From: Streptomyces sp. BK208
Lineage (GTDB): Bacteria > Actinomycetota > Actinomycetes > Streptomycetales > Streptomycetaceae
Length of the DNA stretch: 64,000 nucleotides
Assembly: GCF_004364245.1 (NCBI RefSeq)
Contig: NZ_SOAV01000011.1
Span: 186,001 to 250,000, forward strand
Direction of reading: 5' to 3'
Below are positions 41,277 to 49,804 of the stretch, one piece after another. Both the position numbers and the translations under genes were made by a program. Every line of letters begins with the position of its first letter. Position 1 is the stretch's first letter. The notes under the pieces are model-generated. The model saw only the letters and a program-made list of their open reading frames with translations. It had not been told where the DNA came from and searched no databases.

Positions 41277-43325
41277 ATGACCGATCGTCAGCCCGCCGAC
41301 GGCAGGCGGGAGAAGGACCGGCCGTGGCTCATGCGCACCTACGCCGGTCACTCCACGGCCGAGGCGTCCAACGAGCTGTACCGGCGCAACCTCGCCAAGG
41401 GCCAGACGGGTCTGTCGGTCGCCTTCGACCTGCCGACCCAGACCGGCTACGACTCCGACCACATCCTCGCCCGCGGCGAGGTCGGCCGGGTCGGCGTGCC
41501 GGTGGCGCACCTCGGTGACATGCGCCGGCTGTTCCAGGACATCCCGCTGGAGCAGATGAACACCTCGATGACCATCAACGCCACGGCCATGTGGCTGCTG
41601 GCGCTCTACCAGGTCGTCGCGGAGGAGCAGGGCGCGGACATCACCAAGCTCCAGGGCACCACCCAGAACGACATCGTCAAGGAGTACCTGTCCCGGGGGA
41701 CCCACGTCTTCCCGCCGGGGCCGTCCCTCCGCCTGACGACGGACATGATCGCGTACACGGTCTCGCACATGCCGAAGTGGAACCCGATCAACATCTGCAG
41801 CTACCACCTGCAGGAGGCGGGCGCCACGCCGGTGCAGGAGATCGCGTACGCGATGTCCACCGCGATCGCCGTGCTCGACGCGGTGCGCGACAGCGGCCAG
41901 GTGCCGCAGGAGCGCATGGGCGACGTGGTGGGCCGCATCTCCTTCTTCGTGAACGCGGGCGTCCGCTTCGTCGAGGAGATGTGCAAGATGCGCGCCTTCG
42001 GCCGCATCTGGGACCGCGTCACCCGCGAGCGCTACGGCATCGAGAACCCCAAGCACCGCCGCTTCCGCTACGGCGTCCAGGTCAACTCGCTGGGACTGAC
42101 CGAGGCGCAGCCGGAGAACAACGTCCAGCGGATCGTGCTCGAGATGCTCGCGGTCACCCTCTCCAAGGACGCACGCGCGCGTGCCGTGCAGCTGCCCGCC
42201 TGGAACGAGGCGCTGGGCCTGCCCCGCCCCTGGGACCAGCAGTGGTCGCTGCGCATCCAGCAGGTGCTGGCGCACGAGAGCGACCTGCTGGAGTACGAGG
42301 ACATCTTCGAGGGGTCGAAGGTGATCGGGGCGAAGGTGGACGAGCTGGTCGAGTCGTCCTTCGCGGAGATCGAGCGCATCCAGGAGATGGGCGGCGCGAT
42401 GGCCGCCGTCGAGTCCGGCTACCTCAAGTCCCAGCTCGTCGCCTCGCACGCCGAGCGCCGGGCCCGGATAGAGTCCGGCGAGGAGAAGATCATCGGTGTC
42501 AACGCCTTCGAGGGCACCGAGCCCAACCCGCTGACCGCCGACCTGGACACCGCGATCCAGACGGTCGACCCGGCGGTGGAGGCCCGTGTCGTCGCCTCGC
42601 TGCAGAACTGGCGGGACACCCGGTACCAACCGCCCTTCAACCACCCGCGTCCCTGCAAGGCGCTGGAGAAGCTGAAGGAGGCCGCGCGCGGCACCGGCAA
42701 CCTCATGGAGGCCACCCTGGAGTGCGCCCGCGCCGGCGCCACGACCGGCGAGTGGGCGGGGGCGCTGCGCGAGGTGTTCGGCGAGTTCCGGGCCCCGACC
42801 GGCGTGTCCTCGGCCCCGGTCGCGGTCACCGCGGAAGAGGGCTCTGCCCTGTCGGAGGTGCGCCGCAAGGTGGAGCTGACGGCCAAGGAGATGGGCGTCG
42901 GCAAGCTCCGCTTCCTGGTCGGCAAGCCCGGCCTGGACGGTCACTCCAACGGCGCCGAGCAGATCGCCGTCCGGGCCCGCGACGCCGGGTTCGAGGTGGT
43001 CTACCAGGGCATCAGGCTCACCCCCGAGCAGATCGTGGACGCCGCCCTGGCGGAGGACGTGCACGCGGTGGGCCTGTCCATCCTGTCGGGGTCGCACGCG
43101 CAACTGGTGCCGGACGTGCTCGAACGGCTCCGTGTGGCCGGTGCCACAGACATCCCGGTGATCGCCGGTGGCATCATCCCGAACGGTGACGCCGACGAAC
43201 TGCGGGCCGCGGGAGTGGCCGCGGTCTTCACCCCGAAGGACTTCGACATCACCGGAATCATCGGCCGGATCGTCGACGAGATCCGGAACGCGAACAAGCT
43301 CGACCCCCTGGAGGTCCCCGCATGA
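41277..43325 (+). CDS. ecm: ethylmalonyl-CoA mutase (MeaA type, B12-dependent)
   Basis: A 682-residue single-chain acyl-CoA mutase. Residues about 15-530 form the substrate TIM barrel (RTYAGHSTAEASNELYRRNL, GLSVAFDLPTQTGYDSDHI, FFVNAGVRFVEEMCKMRAFG). Residues about 535-675 form the cobalamin domain with the base-off DxHxxG motif in KPGLDGHSNGAEQ. It turns ethylmalonyl-CoA into methylsuccinyl-CoA. It is shorter than methylmalonyl-CoA mutase and follows ccr by ten bases, which argues for the ethylmalonyl enzyme. The stop overlaps the mcl ATG (ATGA). Confidence 0.95.
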   Translation: MTDRQPADGRREKDRPWLMRTYAGHSTAEASNELYRRNLAKGQTGLSVAFDLPTQTGYDSDHILARGEVGRVGVPVAHLGDMRRLFQDIPLEQMNTSMTINATAMWLLALYQVVAEEQGADITKLQGTTQNDIVKEYLSRGTHVFPPGPSLRLTTDMIAYTVSHMPKWNPINICSYHLQEAGATPVQEIAYAMSTAIAVLDAVRDSGQVPQERMGDVVGRISFFVNAGVRFVEEMCKMRAFGRIWDRVTRERYGIENPKHRRFRYGVQVNSLGLTEAQPENNVQRIVLEMLAVTLSKDARARAVQLPAWNEALGLPRPWDQQWSLRIQQVLAHESDLLEYEDIFEGSKVIGAKVDELVESSFAEIERIQEMGGAMAAVESGYLKSQLVASHAERRARIESGEEKIIGVNAFEGTEPNPLTADLDTAIQTVDPAVEARVVASLQNWRDTRYQPPFNHPRPCKALEKLKEAARGTGNLMEATLECARAGATTGEWAGALREVFGEFRAPTGVSSAPVAVTAEEGSALSEVRRKVELTAKEMGVGKLRFLVGKPGLDGHSNGAEQIAVRARDAGFEVVYQGIRLTPEQIVDAALAEDVHAVGLSILSGSHAQLVPDVLERLRVAGATDIPVIAGGIIPNGDADELRAAGVAAVFTPKDFDITGIIGRIVDEIRNANKLDPLEVPA

Positions 43326-44284
43326 CCACGGTCAACCGTCTTCGCCCCCGGCGTTCCTGTCTGGCGGTGCCGGGAAGCAACCCCCGCTTCCTGGAGAAGG
43401 CCCAGGGCCTCCCCGCCGACCAGGTCTTCCTCGACCTGGAGGACGCCTGCGCGCCGCTCGCCAAGCCGGAGGCCCGGCACACCATCGTCAAGTTCCTCAA
43501 CGAGGGCGACTGGACGGGCAAGACCCGTGTCGTGCGCGTCAACGACTGGACGACCGAGTGGACGTACCGGGACGTCGTGACGGTGGTGGAGGGCGCGGGC
43601 CCCAACCTGGACTGCATCATGCTGCCGAAGGTCCAGGACGCCCAGCAGGTCGTCGCCCTCGACCTGCTGCTCACCCAGATCGAGAAGACGATGGGCTTCG
43701 AGGTCGGCCGGATCGGCATCGAGGCGCAGATCGAGAACGCGCAGGGCCTGAACAACGTCAACGAGATCGCGCAGGCCAGCCCGCGCGTGGAGACCATCAT
43801 CTTCGGCCCGGCCGACTTCATGGCCTCCATCAACATGAAGTCCCTGGTCGTGGGCGAGCAGCCGCCCGGCTACCCGGCCGACGCCTACCACTACATCCTG
43901 ATGAAGATCCTGATGGCCGCCCGGGCCAACAACCTCCAGGCGATCGACGGCCCCTACCTGCAGATCCGCAACGTGGACGGCTACCGCGAGGTCGCGCAGC
44001 GCGCCGCCGCCCTCGGCTTCGACGGCAAGTGGGTGCTGCACCCGGGTCAGGTCGAGGCGTCCAACGAGATCTTCTCGCCCTCGCAGGAGGACTACGACCA
44101 CGCCGAGCTGATCCTGGACGCGTACGACTACTACACGTCCGAGGCCGGCGGCAAGAAGGGCTCGGCGATGCTCGGCGACGAGATGATCGACGAGGCCAGC
44201 CGCAAGATGGCGCTGGTCGTCTCCGGCAAGGGGCGTGCGGCCGGCATGGAGCGCACGTCGAAGTTCGAGATCCCGGAGGGCTGA
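43322..44284 (+). CDS. mcl: HpcH/HpaI-type CoA lyase, probable beta-methylmalyl-CoA lyase
   Basis: A 320-residue CitE-like aldolase. SCLAVPGSNPRFLEKAQGL, QVFLDLEDACAPLAKPEAR (Mg-binding Asp/Glu), GIEAQIENAQGLNNVNEIA and ETIIFGPADFMASINMKS are the family motifs, and WVLHPGQVEASNEIF closes the barrel. In this operon it should split beta-methylmalyl-CoA into glyoxylate and propionyl-CoA. Many relatives are annotated citrate lyase beta subunits, which the context does not support. The ATG start overlaps the ecm stop by four bases. Confidence 0.9.
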   Translation: MTTVNRLRPRRSCLAVPGSNPRFLEKAQGLPADQVFLDLEDACAPLAKPEARHTIVKFLNEGDWTGKTRVVRVNDWTTEWTYRDVVTVVEGAGPNLDCIMLPKVQDAQQVVALDLLLTQIEKTMGFEVGRIGIEAQIENAQGLNNVNEIAQASPRVETIIFGPADFMASINMKSLVVGEQPPGYPADAYHYILMKILMAARANNLQAIDGPYLQIRNVDGYREVAQRAAALGFDGKWVLHPGQVEASNEIFSPSQEDYDHAELILDAYDYYTSEAGGKKGSAMLGDEMIDEASRKMALVVSGKGRAAGMERTSKFEIPEG

Positions 44285-44289
44285 GCGCC

Positions 44290-44802
44290 ATGCAGTTCGG
44301 ACGCACCTACGAGGAGTTCGAGGTCGGGGCGACGTACAAGCACTGGCCGGGGAAGACGGTCACGGAGTACGACGACCACCTGTTCTGCCTGCTCACCATG
44401 AACCACCACCCGCTCCACATGGACGCCAACTACGCCGAGAAGACGACGGACTTCGGCAAGAACGTGGTGGTGGGCAACTACATCTACTCGCTCCTGCTCG
44501 GCATGTCCGTCCCGGACATCTCCGGCAAGGCGATCGCCAACCTGGAGATCGAGTCGCTCAAGCACGTGGCGCCGACCTTCCACGGCGACACCCTCTACGG
44601 CCAGACGACCGTGCTCGACAAGTGGCCGTCGAAGTCGAAGAACGACCGCGGCATCGTGCACGTGGAGACCAAGGGCTACAAGCAGGACGGCACCCTCGTG
44701 TGCGTCTTCCGCCGCAAGGTGATGGTGCCGACCGAGACGTACACCAAGGAGCGCGGCGGCGAGCAGCCGGGCCGGCCCGAGCTGAAGGAACAGGAGAAGT
44801 AG
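44290..44802 (+). CDS. mch: MaoC-family dehydratase, probable mesaconyl-CoA hydratase
   Basis: A 170-residue hot-dog-fold protein with the MaoC/R-hydratase signature region FCLLTMNHHPLHMDANYAEK (catalytic Asp/His type) and VVGNYIYSLLLGMSVPDISG. It is a single-domain form, about half the length of the Rhodobacter mesaconyl-CoA hydratase. Between a CoA lyase and an acyl-CoA dehydrogenase it should hydrate mesaconyl-CoA to beta-methylmalyl-CoA. The ATG lies five bases after the mcl stop. Confidence 0.87.
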   Translation: MQFGRTYEEFEVGATYKHWPGKTVTEYDDHLFCLLTMNHHPLHMDANYAEKTTDFGKNVVVGNYIYSLLLGMSVPDISGKAIANLEIESLKHVAPTFHGDTLYGQTTVLDKWPSKSKNDRGIVHVETKGYKQDGTLVCVFRRKVMVPTETYTKERGGEQPGRPELKEQEK

Positions 44803-44805
44803 AAG

Positions 44806-46011
44806 ATGAGCCGCCTCGCCCAGACCCACGGCCTCACGGACGTCCAGCGGGAGATCCTCTCCACCGTCCGGGACTTCGTGGACAAGGAGATCATCCCGGT
44901 CGCCACCGAGCTGGAGCACCGGGACGAGTACCCGCAGGACATCGTCGACGGGCTGAAGGAGCTCGGCCTGTTCGGCCTGATGATCCCCGAGGAGTACGGG
45001 GGCCTGGGCGAGTCGCTCCTGACCTACGCCCTGTGCGTGGAGGAGATCGCCCGCGGCTGGATGTCGGTGTCCGGCATCATCAACACCCACTTCATCGTGG
45101 CGTACATGCTGAAGCAGCACGGTACGCAGGAGCAGAAGGACCACTTCCTGCCCCGCATGGCCGCGGGCGACATCCGCGGCGCCTTCTCGATGTCCGAGCC
45201 GGCGCTGGGCTCCGACGTCTCGGCGATCTCCTCGAAGGCGGTGAAGGACGGCGAGGAGTACGTCCTCAACGGCCAGAAGATGTGGCTCACCAACGGCGGC
45301 ACGTCGTCGCTCGTGGCCGTCCTGGTGAAGAGTGACGAGGGTCACCCCGAGGGAACCGCCCCCCACAAGTCGATGACGACCTTCCTGGTGGAGAAGGAGC
45401 CCGGCTTCGGCGAGGTCCGCCCGGGCCTGACCATCCCCGGCAAGATCGACAAGATGGGCTACAAGGGGGTCGACACCACCGAGCTCGTCATGGACGGCCT
45501 GCGTGTTCCGGCCGATCGGGTGCTCGGCGGCGTCACCGGCCGAGGTTTTTACCAAATGATGGACGGCGTCGAGGTCGGTCGCGTCAATGTGGCGGCCCGT
45601 GGCTGCGGCGTCGCTCAGCGTGCCTTCGAACTCGGTGTCCGGTACGCCCAGCAACGGCACACTTTCGGCAAGCAGATCGCCCAGCACCAGGCCATCCAGT
45701 TCAAGCTCGCGGAGATGGCTACCAAGGTGGAGGCGGCGCATGCGATGATGGTGAACGCTGCGCGCAAAAAGGATTCCGGCGAACGAAACGACCTGGAAGC
45801 GGGGATGGCCAAGTACCTCGCCTCCGAGTACTGCAAGGAGGTCGTGGAGGACGCCTTCCGGATCCACGGCGGGTACGGCTTCTCCAAGGAGTACGAGATC
45901 GAGCGCCTCTACCGCGAGGCCCCGATGCTGCTCATCGGTGAAGGCACCGCCGAGATCCAGAAAATGATCATCGGCCGCCGACTGCTCGAAGAGTATCGAT
46001 TCCAGGGTTAG
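44806..46011 (+). CDS. mcd: acyl-CoA dehydrogenase, probable methylsuccinyl-CoA dehydrogenase
   Basis: A 401-residue FAD acyl-CoA dehydrogenase. It contains FSMSEPALGSDVSAISSKA (FAD/substrate binding), QKMWLTNGG, RTFGK-type segments RHTFGKQIAQHQAIQFKLAE and IHGGYGFSKEYEIERLYREA, with catalytic Glu expected in GEGTAEIQKMIIGRRLL. By context it oxidises methylsuccinyl-CoA to mesaconyl-CoA. It lacks the N-terminal extension of the roughly 550-residue alphaproteobacterial enzyme. Codons from about 45540 to 45800 are somewhat less GC-rich than the rest. The ATG follows mch by three bases. Confidence 0.9.
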   Translation: MSRLAQTHGLTDVQREILSTVRDFVDKEIIPVATELEHRDEYPQDIVDGLKELGLFGLMIPEEYGGLGESLLTYALCVEEIARGWMSVSGIINTHFIVAYMLKQHGTQEQKDHFLPRMAAGDIRGAFSMSEPALGSDVSAISSKAVKDGEEYVLNGQKMWLTNGGTSSLVAVLVKSDEGHPEGTAPHKSMTTFLVEKEPGFGEVRPGLTIPGKIDKMGYKGVDTTELVMDGLRVPADRVLGGVTGRGFYQMMDGVEVGRVNVAARGCGVAQRAFELGVRYAQQRHTFGKQIAQHQAIQFKLAEMATKVEAAHAMMVNAARKKDSGERNDLEAGMAKYLASEYCKEVVEDAFRIHGGYGFSKEYEIERLYREAPMLLIGEGTAEIQKMIIGRRLLEEYRFQG

Positions 46012-46020
46012 ATGTCCGGA

Positions 46021-46059
46021 TACGGGGTGTTTTCTTGGAGAAGAAGGTCACACCCCGTA
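46021..46059 (+). terminator. inverted repeat after mcd
   Basis: Perfect arms TACGGGGTGT (46021-46030) and ACACCCCGTA (46050-46059) enclose 19 nt that can itself pair (TTCTT with AGAA). Ten bases after the mcd stop, it may end the operon or regulate psd, which starts 123 bp further on. Confidence 0.55.
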
Positions 46060-46181
46060 GGCACTGTTCGGCCGCCGACTCGGCTTCCTGGCTTACCCAG
46101 TTGCGGCGCGAAGCCGCTACGATCGCCGGAAAGCCGCCGTCCCCCGTCAGAGCGCGGCATCATCCGCTACGAAGGTCATCC

Positions 46182-46838
46182 ATGCCCCACAGCCAAACCT
46201 CTGCACCTCGCGACAGCCTCGCCGGCGTACGCCTCGCGCGCGGAGCATCGCCGTGGCTTCTGCCGACCGTCGCCACCGCAGCCGTCAGCCTCCTCCGGTC
46301 CCGCCGTTCCGGCGCCGCCAAGGCCGTCGCCGTCCCCGCCACCGCGCTCGCGGCGGGGATGCTGTGGTTCTTCCGCGACCCCGAGCGCGAGATCACCCGG
46401 GGCCGGGTCATCTCGCCCGCCGACGGTGTGGTGCAGAGCATCATGCCGTGGAAGGACGGTCGCACCCGCGTCGCCATCTTCATGAGCCCGCTCAACGTCC
46501 ACGTCAACCGCGCCCCGCTGGCCGGCACGGTCACGTCGGTCGAGCACGTGCCCGGCGGCTTCGTTCCCGCTTTCAACAAGGAGAGCGAGAACAACGAGCG
46601 CGTCGTGTGGCACTTCGACACCGAACTCGGCGACATCGAGATGATCCAGATCGCCGGCGCGGTCGCCCGCCGCATCGTCCCGTACGTGCCGCAGGGCACG
46701 AAGGTCGAGCAGGGCGAGAGGGTCGGCCTGATCCGCTTCGGCTCCCGCGTCGACCTGTACCTGCCCGAGGGCGTGGAGGTCGACGTCGAGGTGGGGCAGA
46801 AGACGGTGGCTGGGGTGACTCGCATTGACCGTGATTGA
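46182..46838 (+). CDS. psd: phosphatidylserine decarboxylase
   Basis: A 218-residue proenzyme of the short (type II) group. It shows WFFRDPEREITRGRVISPAD, VAIFMSPLNVHVNRAPLAG and the autocleavage site RFGSRVDLYLPEG, where Ser188 would become the pyruvoyl group. It makes phosphatidylethanolamine at the membrane. N-terminal residues about 25-55 are hydrophobic. The ATG at 46182 follows GAAGG. The longer open frame upstream would overlap the hairpin region and lacks family similarity. It overlaps pssA, the preceding enzyme of the pathway. Confidence 0.95.
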   Translation: MPHSQTSAPRDSLAGVRLARGASPWLLPTVATAAVSLLRSRRSGAAKAVAVPATALAAGMLWFFRDPEREITRGRVISPADGVVQSIMPWKDGRTRVAIFMSPLNVHVNRAPLAGTVTSVEHVPGGFVPAFNKESENNERVVWHFDTELGDIEMIQIAGAVARRIVPYVPQGTKVEQGERVGLIRFGSRVDLYLPEGVEVDVEVGQKTVAGVTRIDRD

Positions 46839-47679
46839 TCCACAGACCCAGGCCGGATGGGTACCGGAGGCCGAGGAGATGGACGACGAGGAGGAGATGC
46901 CGCTCTCGCTCCGCCTGTCGATAGCGGACACCCTGACGCTCGGCAACGCCACGTGCGGCTTCATGGCGGTGTACTTCACCACCACCGGCATCCTCATCCC
47001 GCACCTCATGGGCAGCGACGAGTCGGGCATGGCCCGGCACAGCGCGGCCACCGCGGTGATCCTGATGCTGTGCGCGGCGATCTTCGACCTGTTCGACGGT
47101 CTGGTCGCCCGCAAGCTGCGCAGCTCGCCGATGGGCGCGGAGCTGGACAACCTCTCCGACCTGATCAGCTTCGGGCTCGCGCCGGCGTACTTCGTCCTCG
47201 TCTACGGCATGGTCGCGGACGACGCGTACCAGCGCGTGGCGGCGGTCGGGGCGATCGTGGTGCTGCTGGCGGTGGTGCTGCGGCTCGCGCGGTTCTCGTG
47301 CGTGACCGTCAAGGACGGCACCTTCCAGGGCATGCCCTCGCCGTTCGGTGCGCTCACGGTGGTCTCCATCGTGCTGCTGGAGCTGCCCTTCGTGGCGACG
47401 CTCCTGGCGATCCTCGGCACCGCCTGGCTGATGGTGAGCCGCGTCGAGTACCCGAAGCCCCGAGGGCGCCTCGCGGTGGCGATGCTGTCGTGGATCGTGC
47501 TGTCGATGGGCCTGCTGGCCGGCTGGGCCTTCGACGCGCCCAGCGGGCAGCTGCTGCTGCAGACGGGGTGTGCGTTGCAGTTGGTGATGGGGGCGGTGAT
47601 CCCGCTGTTCGCCACCGCTCGCAGGGTGAACAATTTCCGTGACAATCGGCGGGAGGCGCGGGCGGCGCAATTGCCGTGA
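46825..47679 (+). CDS. pssA: CDP-diacylglycerol-serine O-phosphatidyltransferase
   Basis: A membrane protein of up to 284 residues with the CDP-alcohol phosphatidyltransferase motif. FDLFDGLVARKLRSSPMGAE continues LDNLSD and has all the conserved Asp and Gly positions, followed by about six hydrophobic helices. It makes phosphatidylserine, the substrate of Psd. Start choice is uncertain: TTG 46825 and GTG 46831 both overlap psd, and ATG 46879 inside follows a GAGG. The first 30 residues are acidic and unconserved. A strong hairpin follows the stop. Confidence 0.93.
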   Translation: MTVIDPQTQAGWVPEAEEMDDEEEMPLSLRLSIADTLTLGNATCGFMAVYFTTTGILIPHLMGSDESGMARHSAATAVILMLCAAIFDLFDGLVARKLRSSPMGAELDNLSDLISFGLAPAYFVLVYGMVADDAYQRVAAVGAIVVLLAVVLRLARFSCVTVKDGTFQGMPSPFGALTVVSIVLLELPFVATLLAILGTAWLMVSRVEYPKPRGRLAVAMLSWIVLSMGLLAGWAFDAPSGQLLLQTGCALQLVMGAVIPLFATARRVNNFRDNRREARAAQLP

Positions 47680-47690
47680 CGGCGTCTTGA

Positions 47691-47720
47691 GGGCCCCGAA
47701 CCCGGTTGGGTTCGGGGCCC
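47691..47720 (+). terminator. strong terminator after pssA
   Basis: A perfect 13-bp stem (47691-47703 with 47708-47720) and a GGTT loop, 11 bases after the stop, followed by a pyrimidine-rich tail TTCGCTTGTC. It ends the psd-pssA transcript. Confidence 0.93.
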
Positions 47721-47756
47721 TTCGCTTGTCTGGGGCGCCCGGTGTCGGTGCGGGCG

Positions 47757-47930
47757 TCCCCGGGGGCTCCGCCCCCAGACCCCCGGGCCTGTGGCCACTC
47801 ACCACCCGACTCGGTGGGGAGAGAGGTGACGTTTCCAGCCCGTCCGGCGTTTGAGGACGAGGCCCGTCCAGGGCCTAAAGGGGGCTGGGGGCGAAGCCCT
47901 CAGGGTCGGGAACGGGAAGGGGCGGCGGGG
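47757..47930. repeat. Streptomyces-type interspersed intergenic repeat
   Basis: Two blocks I recognise as common between Streptomyces genes. The first, at 47757-47787, holds the palindrome GGGGGCTCCGCCCCC. The second, at about 47834-47930, contains GTCCGGCGTTTGAGGACGAG and then GGGGGCTGGGGGCGAAGCCC. They fill the 262-bp gap between pssA and the glycerate kinase stop, and no gene is visible in it. Confidence 0.75.
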
Positions 47931-47941
47931 GCGAGACTCCC

Positions 47942-49099
47942 CTACGCGACGAAGTCCCGCGCGATCGACTCCGCCACCCGCTCCAGGATCGGCCCCGCGT
48001 CCGCGATGCACTTGGCGACGTCCGGTTCCACATCCGTCAGCGGATACGCCCGCCTGATCCCGGCCCGCCCCAGCACCTCCGCGGGCAGCGCCAGCCGTCC
48101 GCACACCGCGACGACCTCCTTGCCCGCGGCCCGCGCCGCCGCGGCGACCCCCGCCGGGGCCTTACCGTGCAGCGTCTGCTCGTCCAGCGAGCCCTCCCCG
48201 GTGATCACCAGGTACGCCCGCTCCAGCGCCGGCGCGAAGCCCAGCACGTCCAGCATCACCTCGATGCCGGGCCGGAACCGCGCCCCGAGCAGCATGGCGC
48301 CGAACCCGATGCCGCCCGCCGCGCCCGCGCCCGGGGACGCGGCGTACTCGGCGGCCCGCGCCCCCACGCCGTCCGTCTGCTCCAGCACCTTCGCGAAGTG
48401 CCCGAGGGCCGCGTCCAGGGCCGTCACGTCGTCCGGCGAGGCGCCCTTCTGCGGGCCGTAGACCGCCGGGGCACCCTTGGGGCCGGTCAGCGGATTGTCG
48501 ACGTCGCTCGCCAGCACCAGCTCCACGTCGGACAGCCGCGGATCCAGTCCGGACAGGTCGGCCGAGGCCAGGGCGGCGAGCCCGCCCCCGCCCGGACCGA
48601 CGGGCCGCGCGTCCGCGTCCAGGAACCGAGCGCCCAACGCGGCCAGCATCCCGGCGCCACCGTCCGTGGTGGCGCTGCCGCCGACGCCGAACACGATGGT
48701 CCGCGCCCCCGCGTCCAGCGCGGCCCGCAGCAGCTCGCCCGAGCCGTACGTGGACGACGTGAGCGGCGCGAGGACGCCTTCCGGGAGCCGCTGGAGGCCG
48801 CTGGCCTCGGCCATCTCCACGACGGCCGTGTCCCCGCGCAGCGCGTACGCCGCCGTCACCTCGTCACCGAGGGGCCCGGCGACCCGTACCTCACGGCGTT
48901 CGAACCCGGCCGCGACCGCGGCGGCCACCGTGCCGTCGCCGCCGTCGGCGACGGGCAGCGCCTCGACCAGGACGTCCGGCACGACACGGCGCAGTCCGGC
49001 CGTGACGCGCTCGGCGACCTCGACGGCCGTCAGCGACCCCTTGAACTTGTCCGCGGCGACGAGCACCCGGCGGGCCCCGTCCACAGCAGCGTCAGCCAC
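47942..49099 (-). CDS. glycerate kinase
   Basis: A 385-residue GlxK-type glycerate kinase. VLVAADKFKGSLTAVEVAER at the start, LPVADGGDGTVAAAV, FGVGGSATTDGGAGMLAALG and VITGEGSLDEQTLHGKAPAG are the family motifs. It phosphorylates glycerate for entry to glycolysis, and could link to glyoxylate made by the ethylmalonyl-CoA pathway, although it is in a separate unit. GTG 49099 follows AAGGGGAG by six bases and is preferred to a TTG 13 codons upstream. Confidence 0.93.
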   Translation of the reverse strand: MADAAVDGARRVLVAADKFKGSLTAVEVAERVTAGLRRVVPDVLVEALPVADGGDGTVAAAVAAGFERREVRVAGPLGDEVTAAYALRGDTAVVEMAEASGLQRLPEGVLAPLTSSTYGSGELLRAALDAGARTIVFGVGGSATTDGGAGMLAALGARFLDADARPVGPGGGGLAALASADLSGLDPRLSDVELVLASDVDNPLTGPKGAPAVYGPQKGASPDDVTALDAALGHFAKVLEQTDGVGARAAEYAASPGAGAAGGIGFGAMLLGARFRPGIEVMLDVLGFAPALERAYLVITGEGSLDEQTLHGKAPAGVAAAARAAGKEVVAVCGRLALPAEVLGRAGIRRAYPLTDVEPDVAKCIADAGPILERVAESIARDFVA

Positions 49100-49267
49100 C
49101 TTGATCTCCCCTTGCTCTTTGAGCCTTGCGCACGTCAAGGCAGTCGCGCCGCTGCGACCCTAACCGGAGGACACCCGCGCCGTCATGCCCTGCCCACACC
49201 GTGGAACCGGCCCGGACGCGCACGTGGCCTCTTATTTCCGGGTCCCCGGGCTGGTTACGCTGCCGGG

Positions 49268-49762
49268 ATGACCTCTCCTGATTACGCCGCCTACATCGCC
49301 GGTCTGCCCCGTGTGCTGGCCGGTGCCGCCACGGTCCTCAGGGACGGCGACGGACGTGTGCTCCTCGTCGAGCCCAACTACCGCGAGGGGTGGACGTTGC
49401 CCGGCGGGACGGTCGAGTCCGACGGCGGGGAGAGCCCGCGGCGGGGCGCGTGGCGGGAGACGCTCGAAGAGGTGGGGCTGGACGTGCGGGTCGGCCGGCT
49501 GCTCGCGGTGGACTGGGCGACCGGGCCGGGCAGGCCCCCGATCGTGGCGTACCTGTACGACGGCGGCGTCCTGTCCGAGGACGACCTCAAGGCGATCCGG
49601 TTGCAGGAGGAGGAGCTGCTGTCCTGGCGGCTGGTGCCGCGCGGGGAACTCGGCGACCACCTGCACGGCGCACTCCACGGCCGGGTGCTGGCGGCGCTGG
49701 ACGTGCTGGCGGCGGGCTCCGGCACGGCGGAGCTGGAGAACGGCGTCCGGGTCGACCGGTAA
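49268..49762 (+). CDS. Nudix hydrolase
   Basis: A 164-residue Nudix protein. The Nudix helix reads RGAWRETLEEVGLDV, preceded by LPGGTVESDGGESPR. The glycine-to-glutamate spacing is longer than in the classical box by about two residues, while the REx2EExG part is intact. Substrate (nucleotide sugars, NADH, mutagenic nucleotides) is not predictable. The ATG at 49268 lacks a strong ribosome site. It precedes the sirtuin gene by 42 bp on the same strand, so they may be co-transcribed. Confidence 0.88.
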   Translation: MTSPDYAAYIAGLPRVLAGAATVLRDGDGRVLLVEPNYREGWTLPGGTVESDGGESPRRGAWRETLEEVGLDVRVGRLLAVDWATGPGRPPIVAYLYDGGVLSEDDLKAIRLQEEELLSWRLVPRGELGDHLHGALHGRVLAALDVLAAGSGTAELENGVRVDR

Positions 49763-49804
49763 CCCGTTCGCCGCCCGCCGGGCCGGCGCCCTACCCTCGG
49801 CCCC

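Noticed and set aside
43322..44284. Citrate lyase beta subunit
   Set aside because: No alpha or gamma citrate lyase genes nearby. The position inside the ethylmalonyl-CoA operon fits beta-methylmalyl-CoA lyase better.
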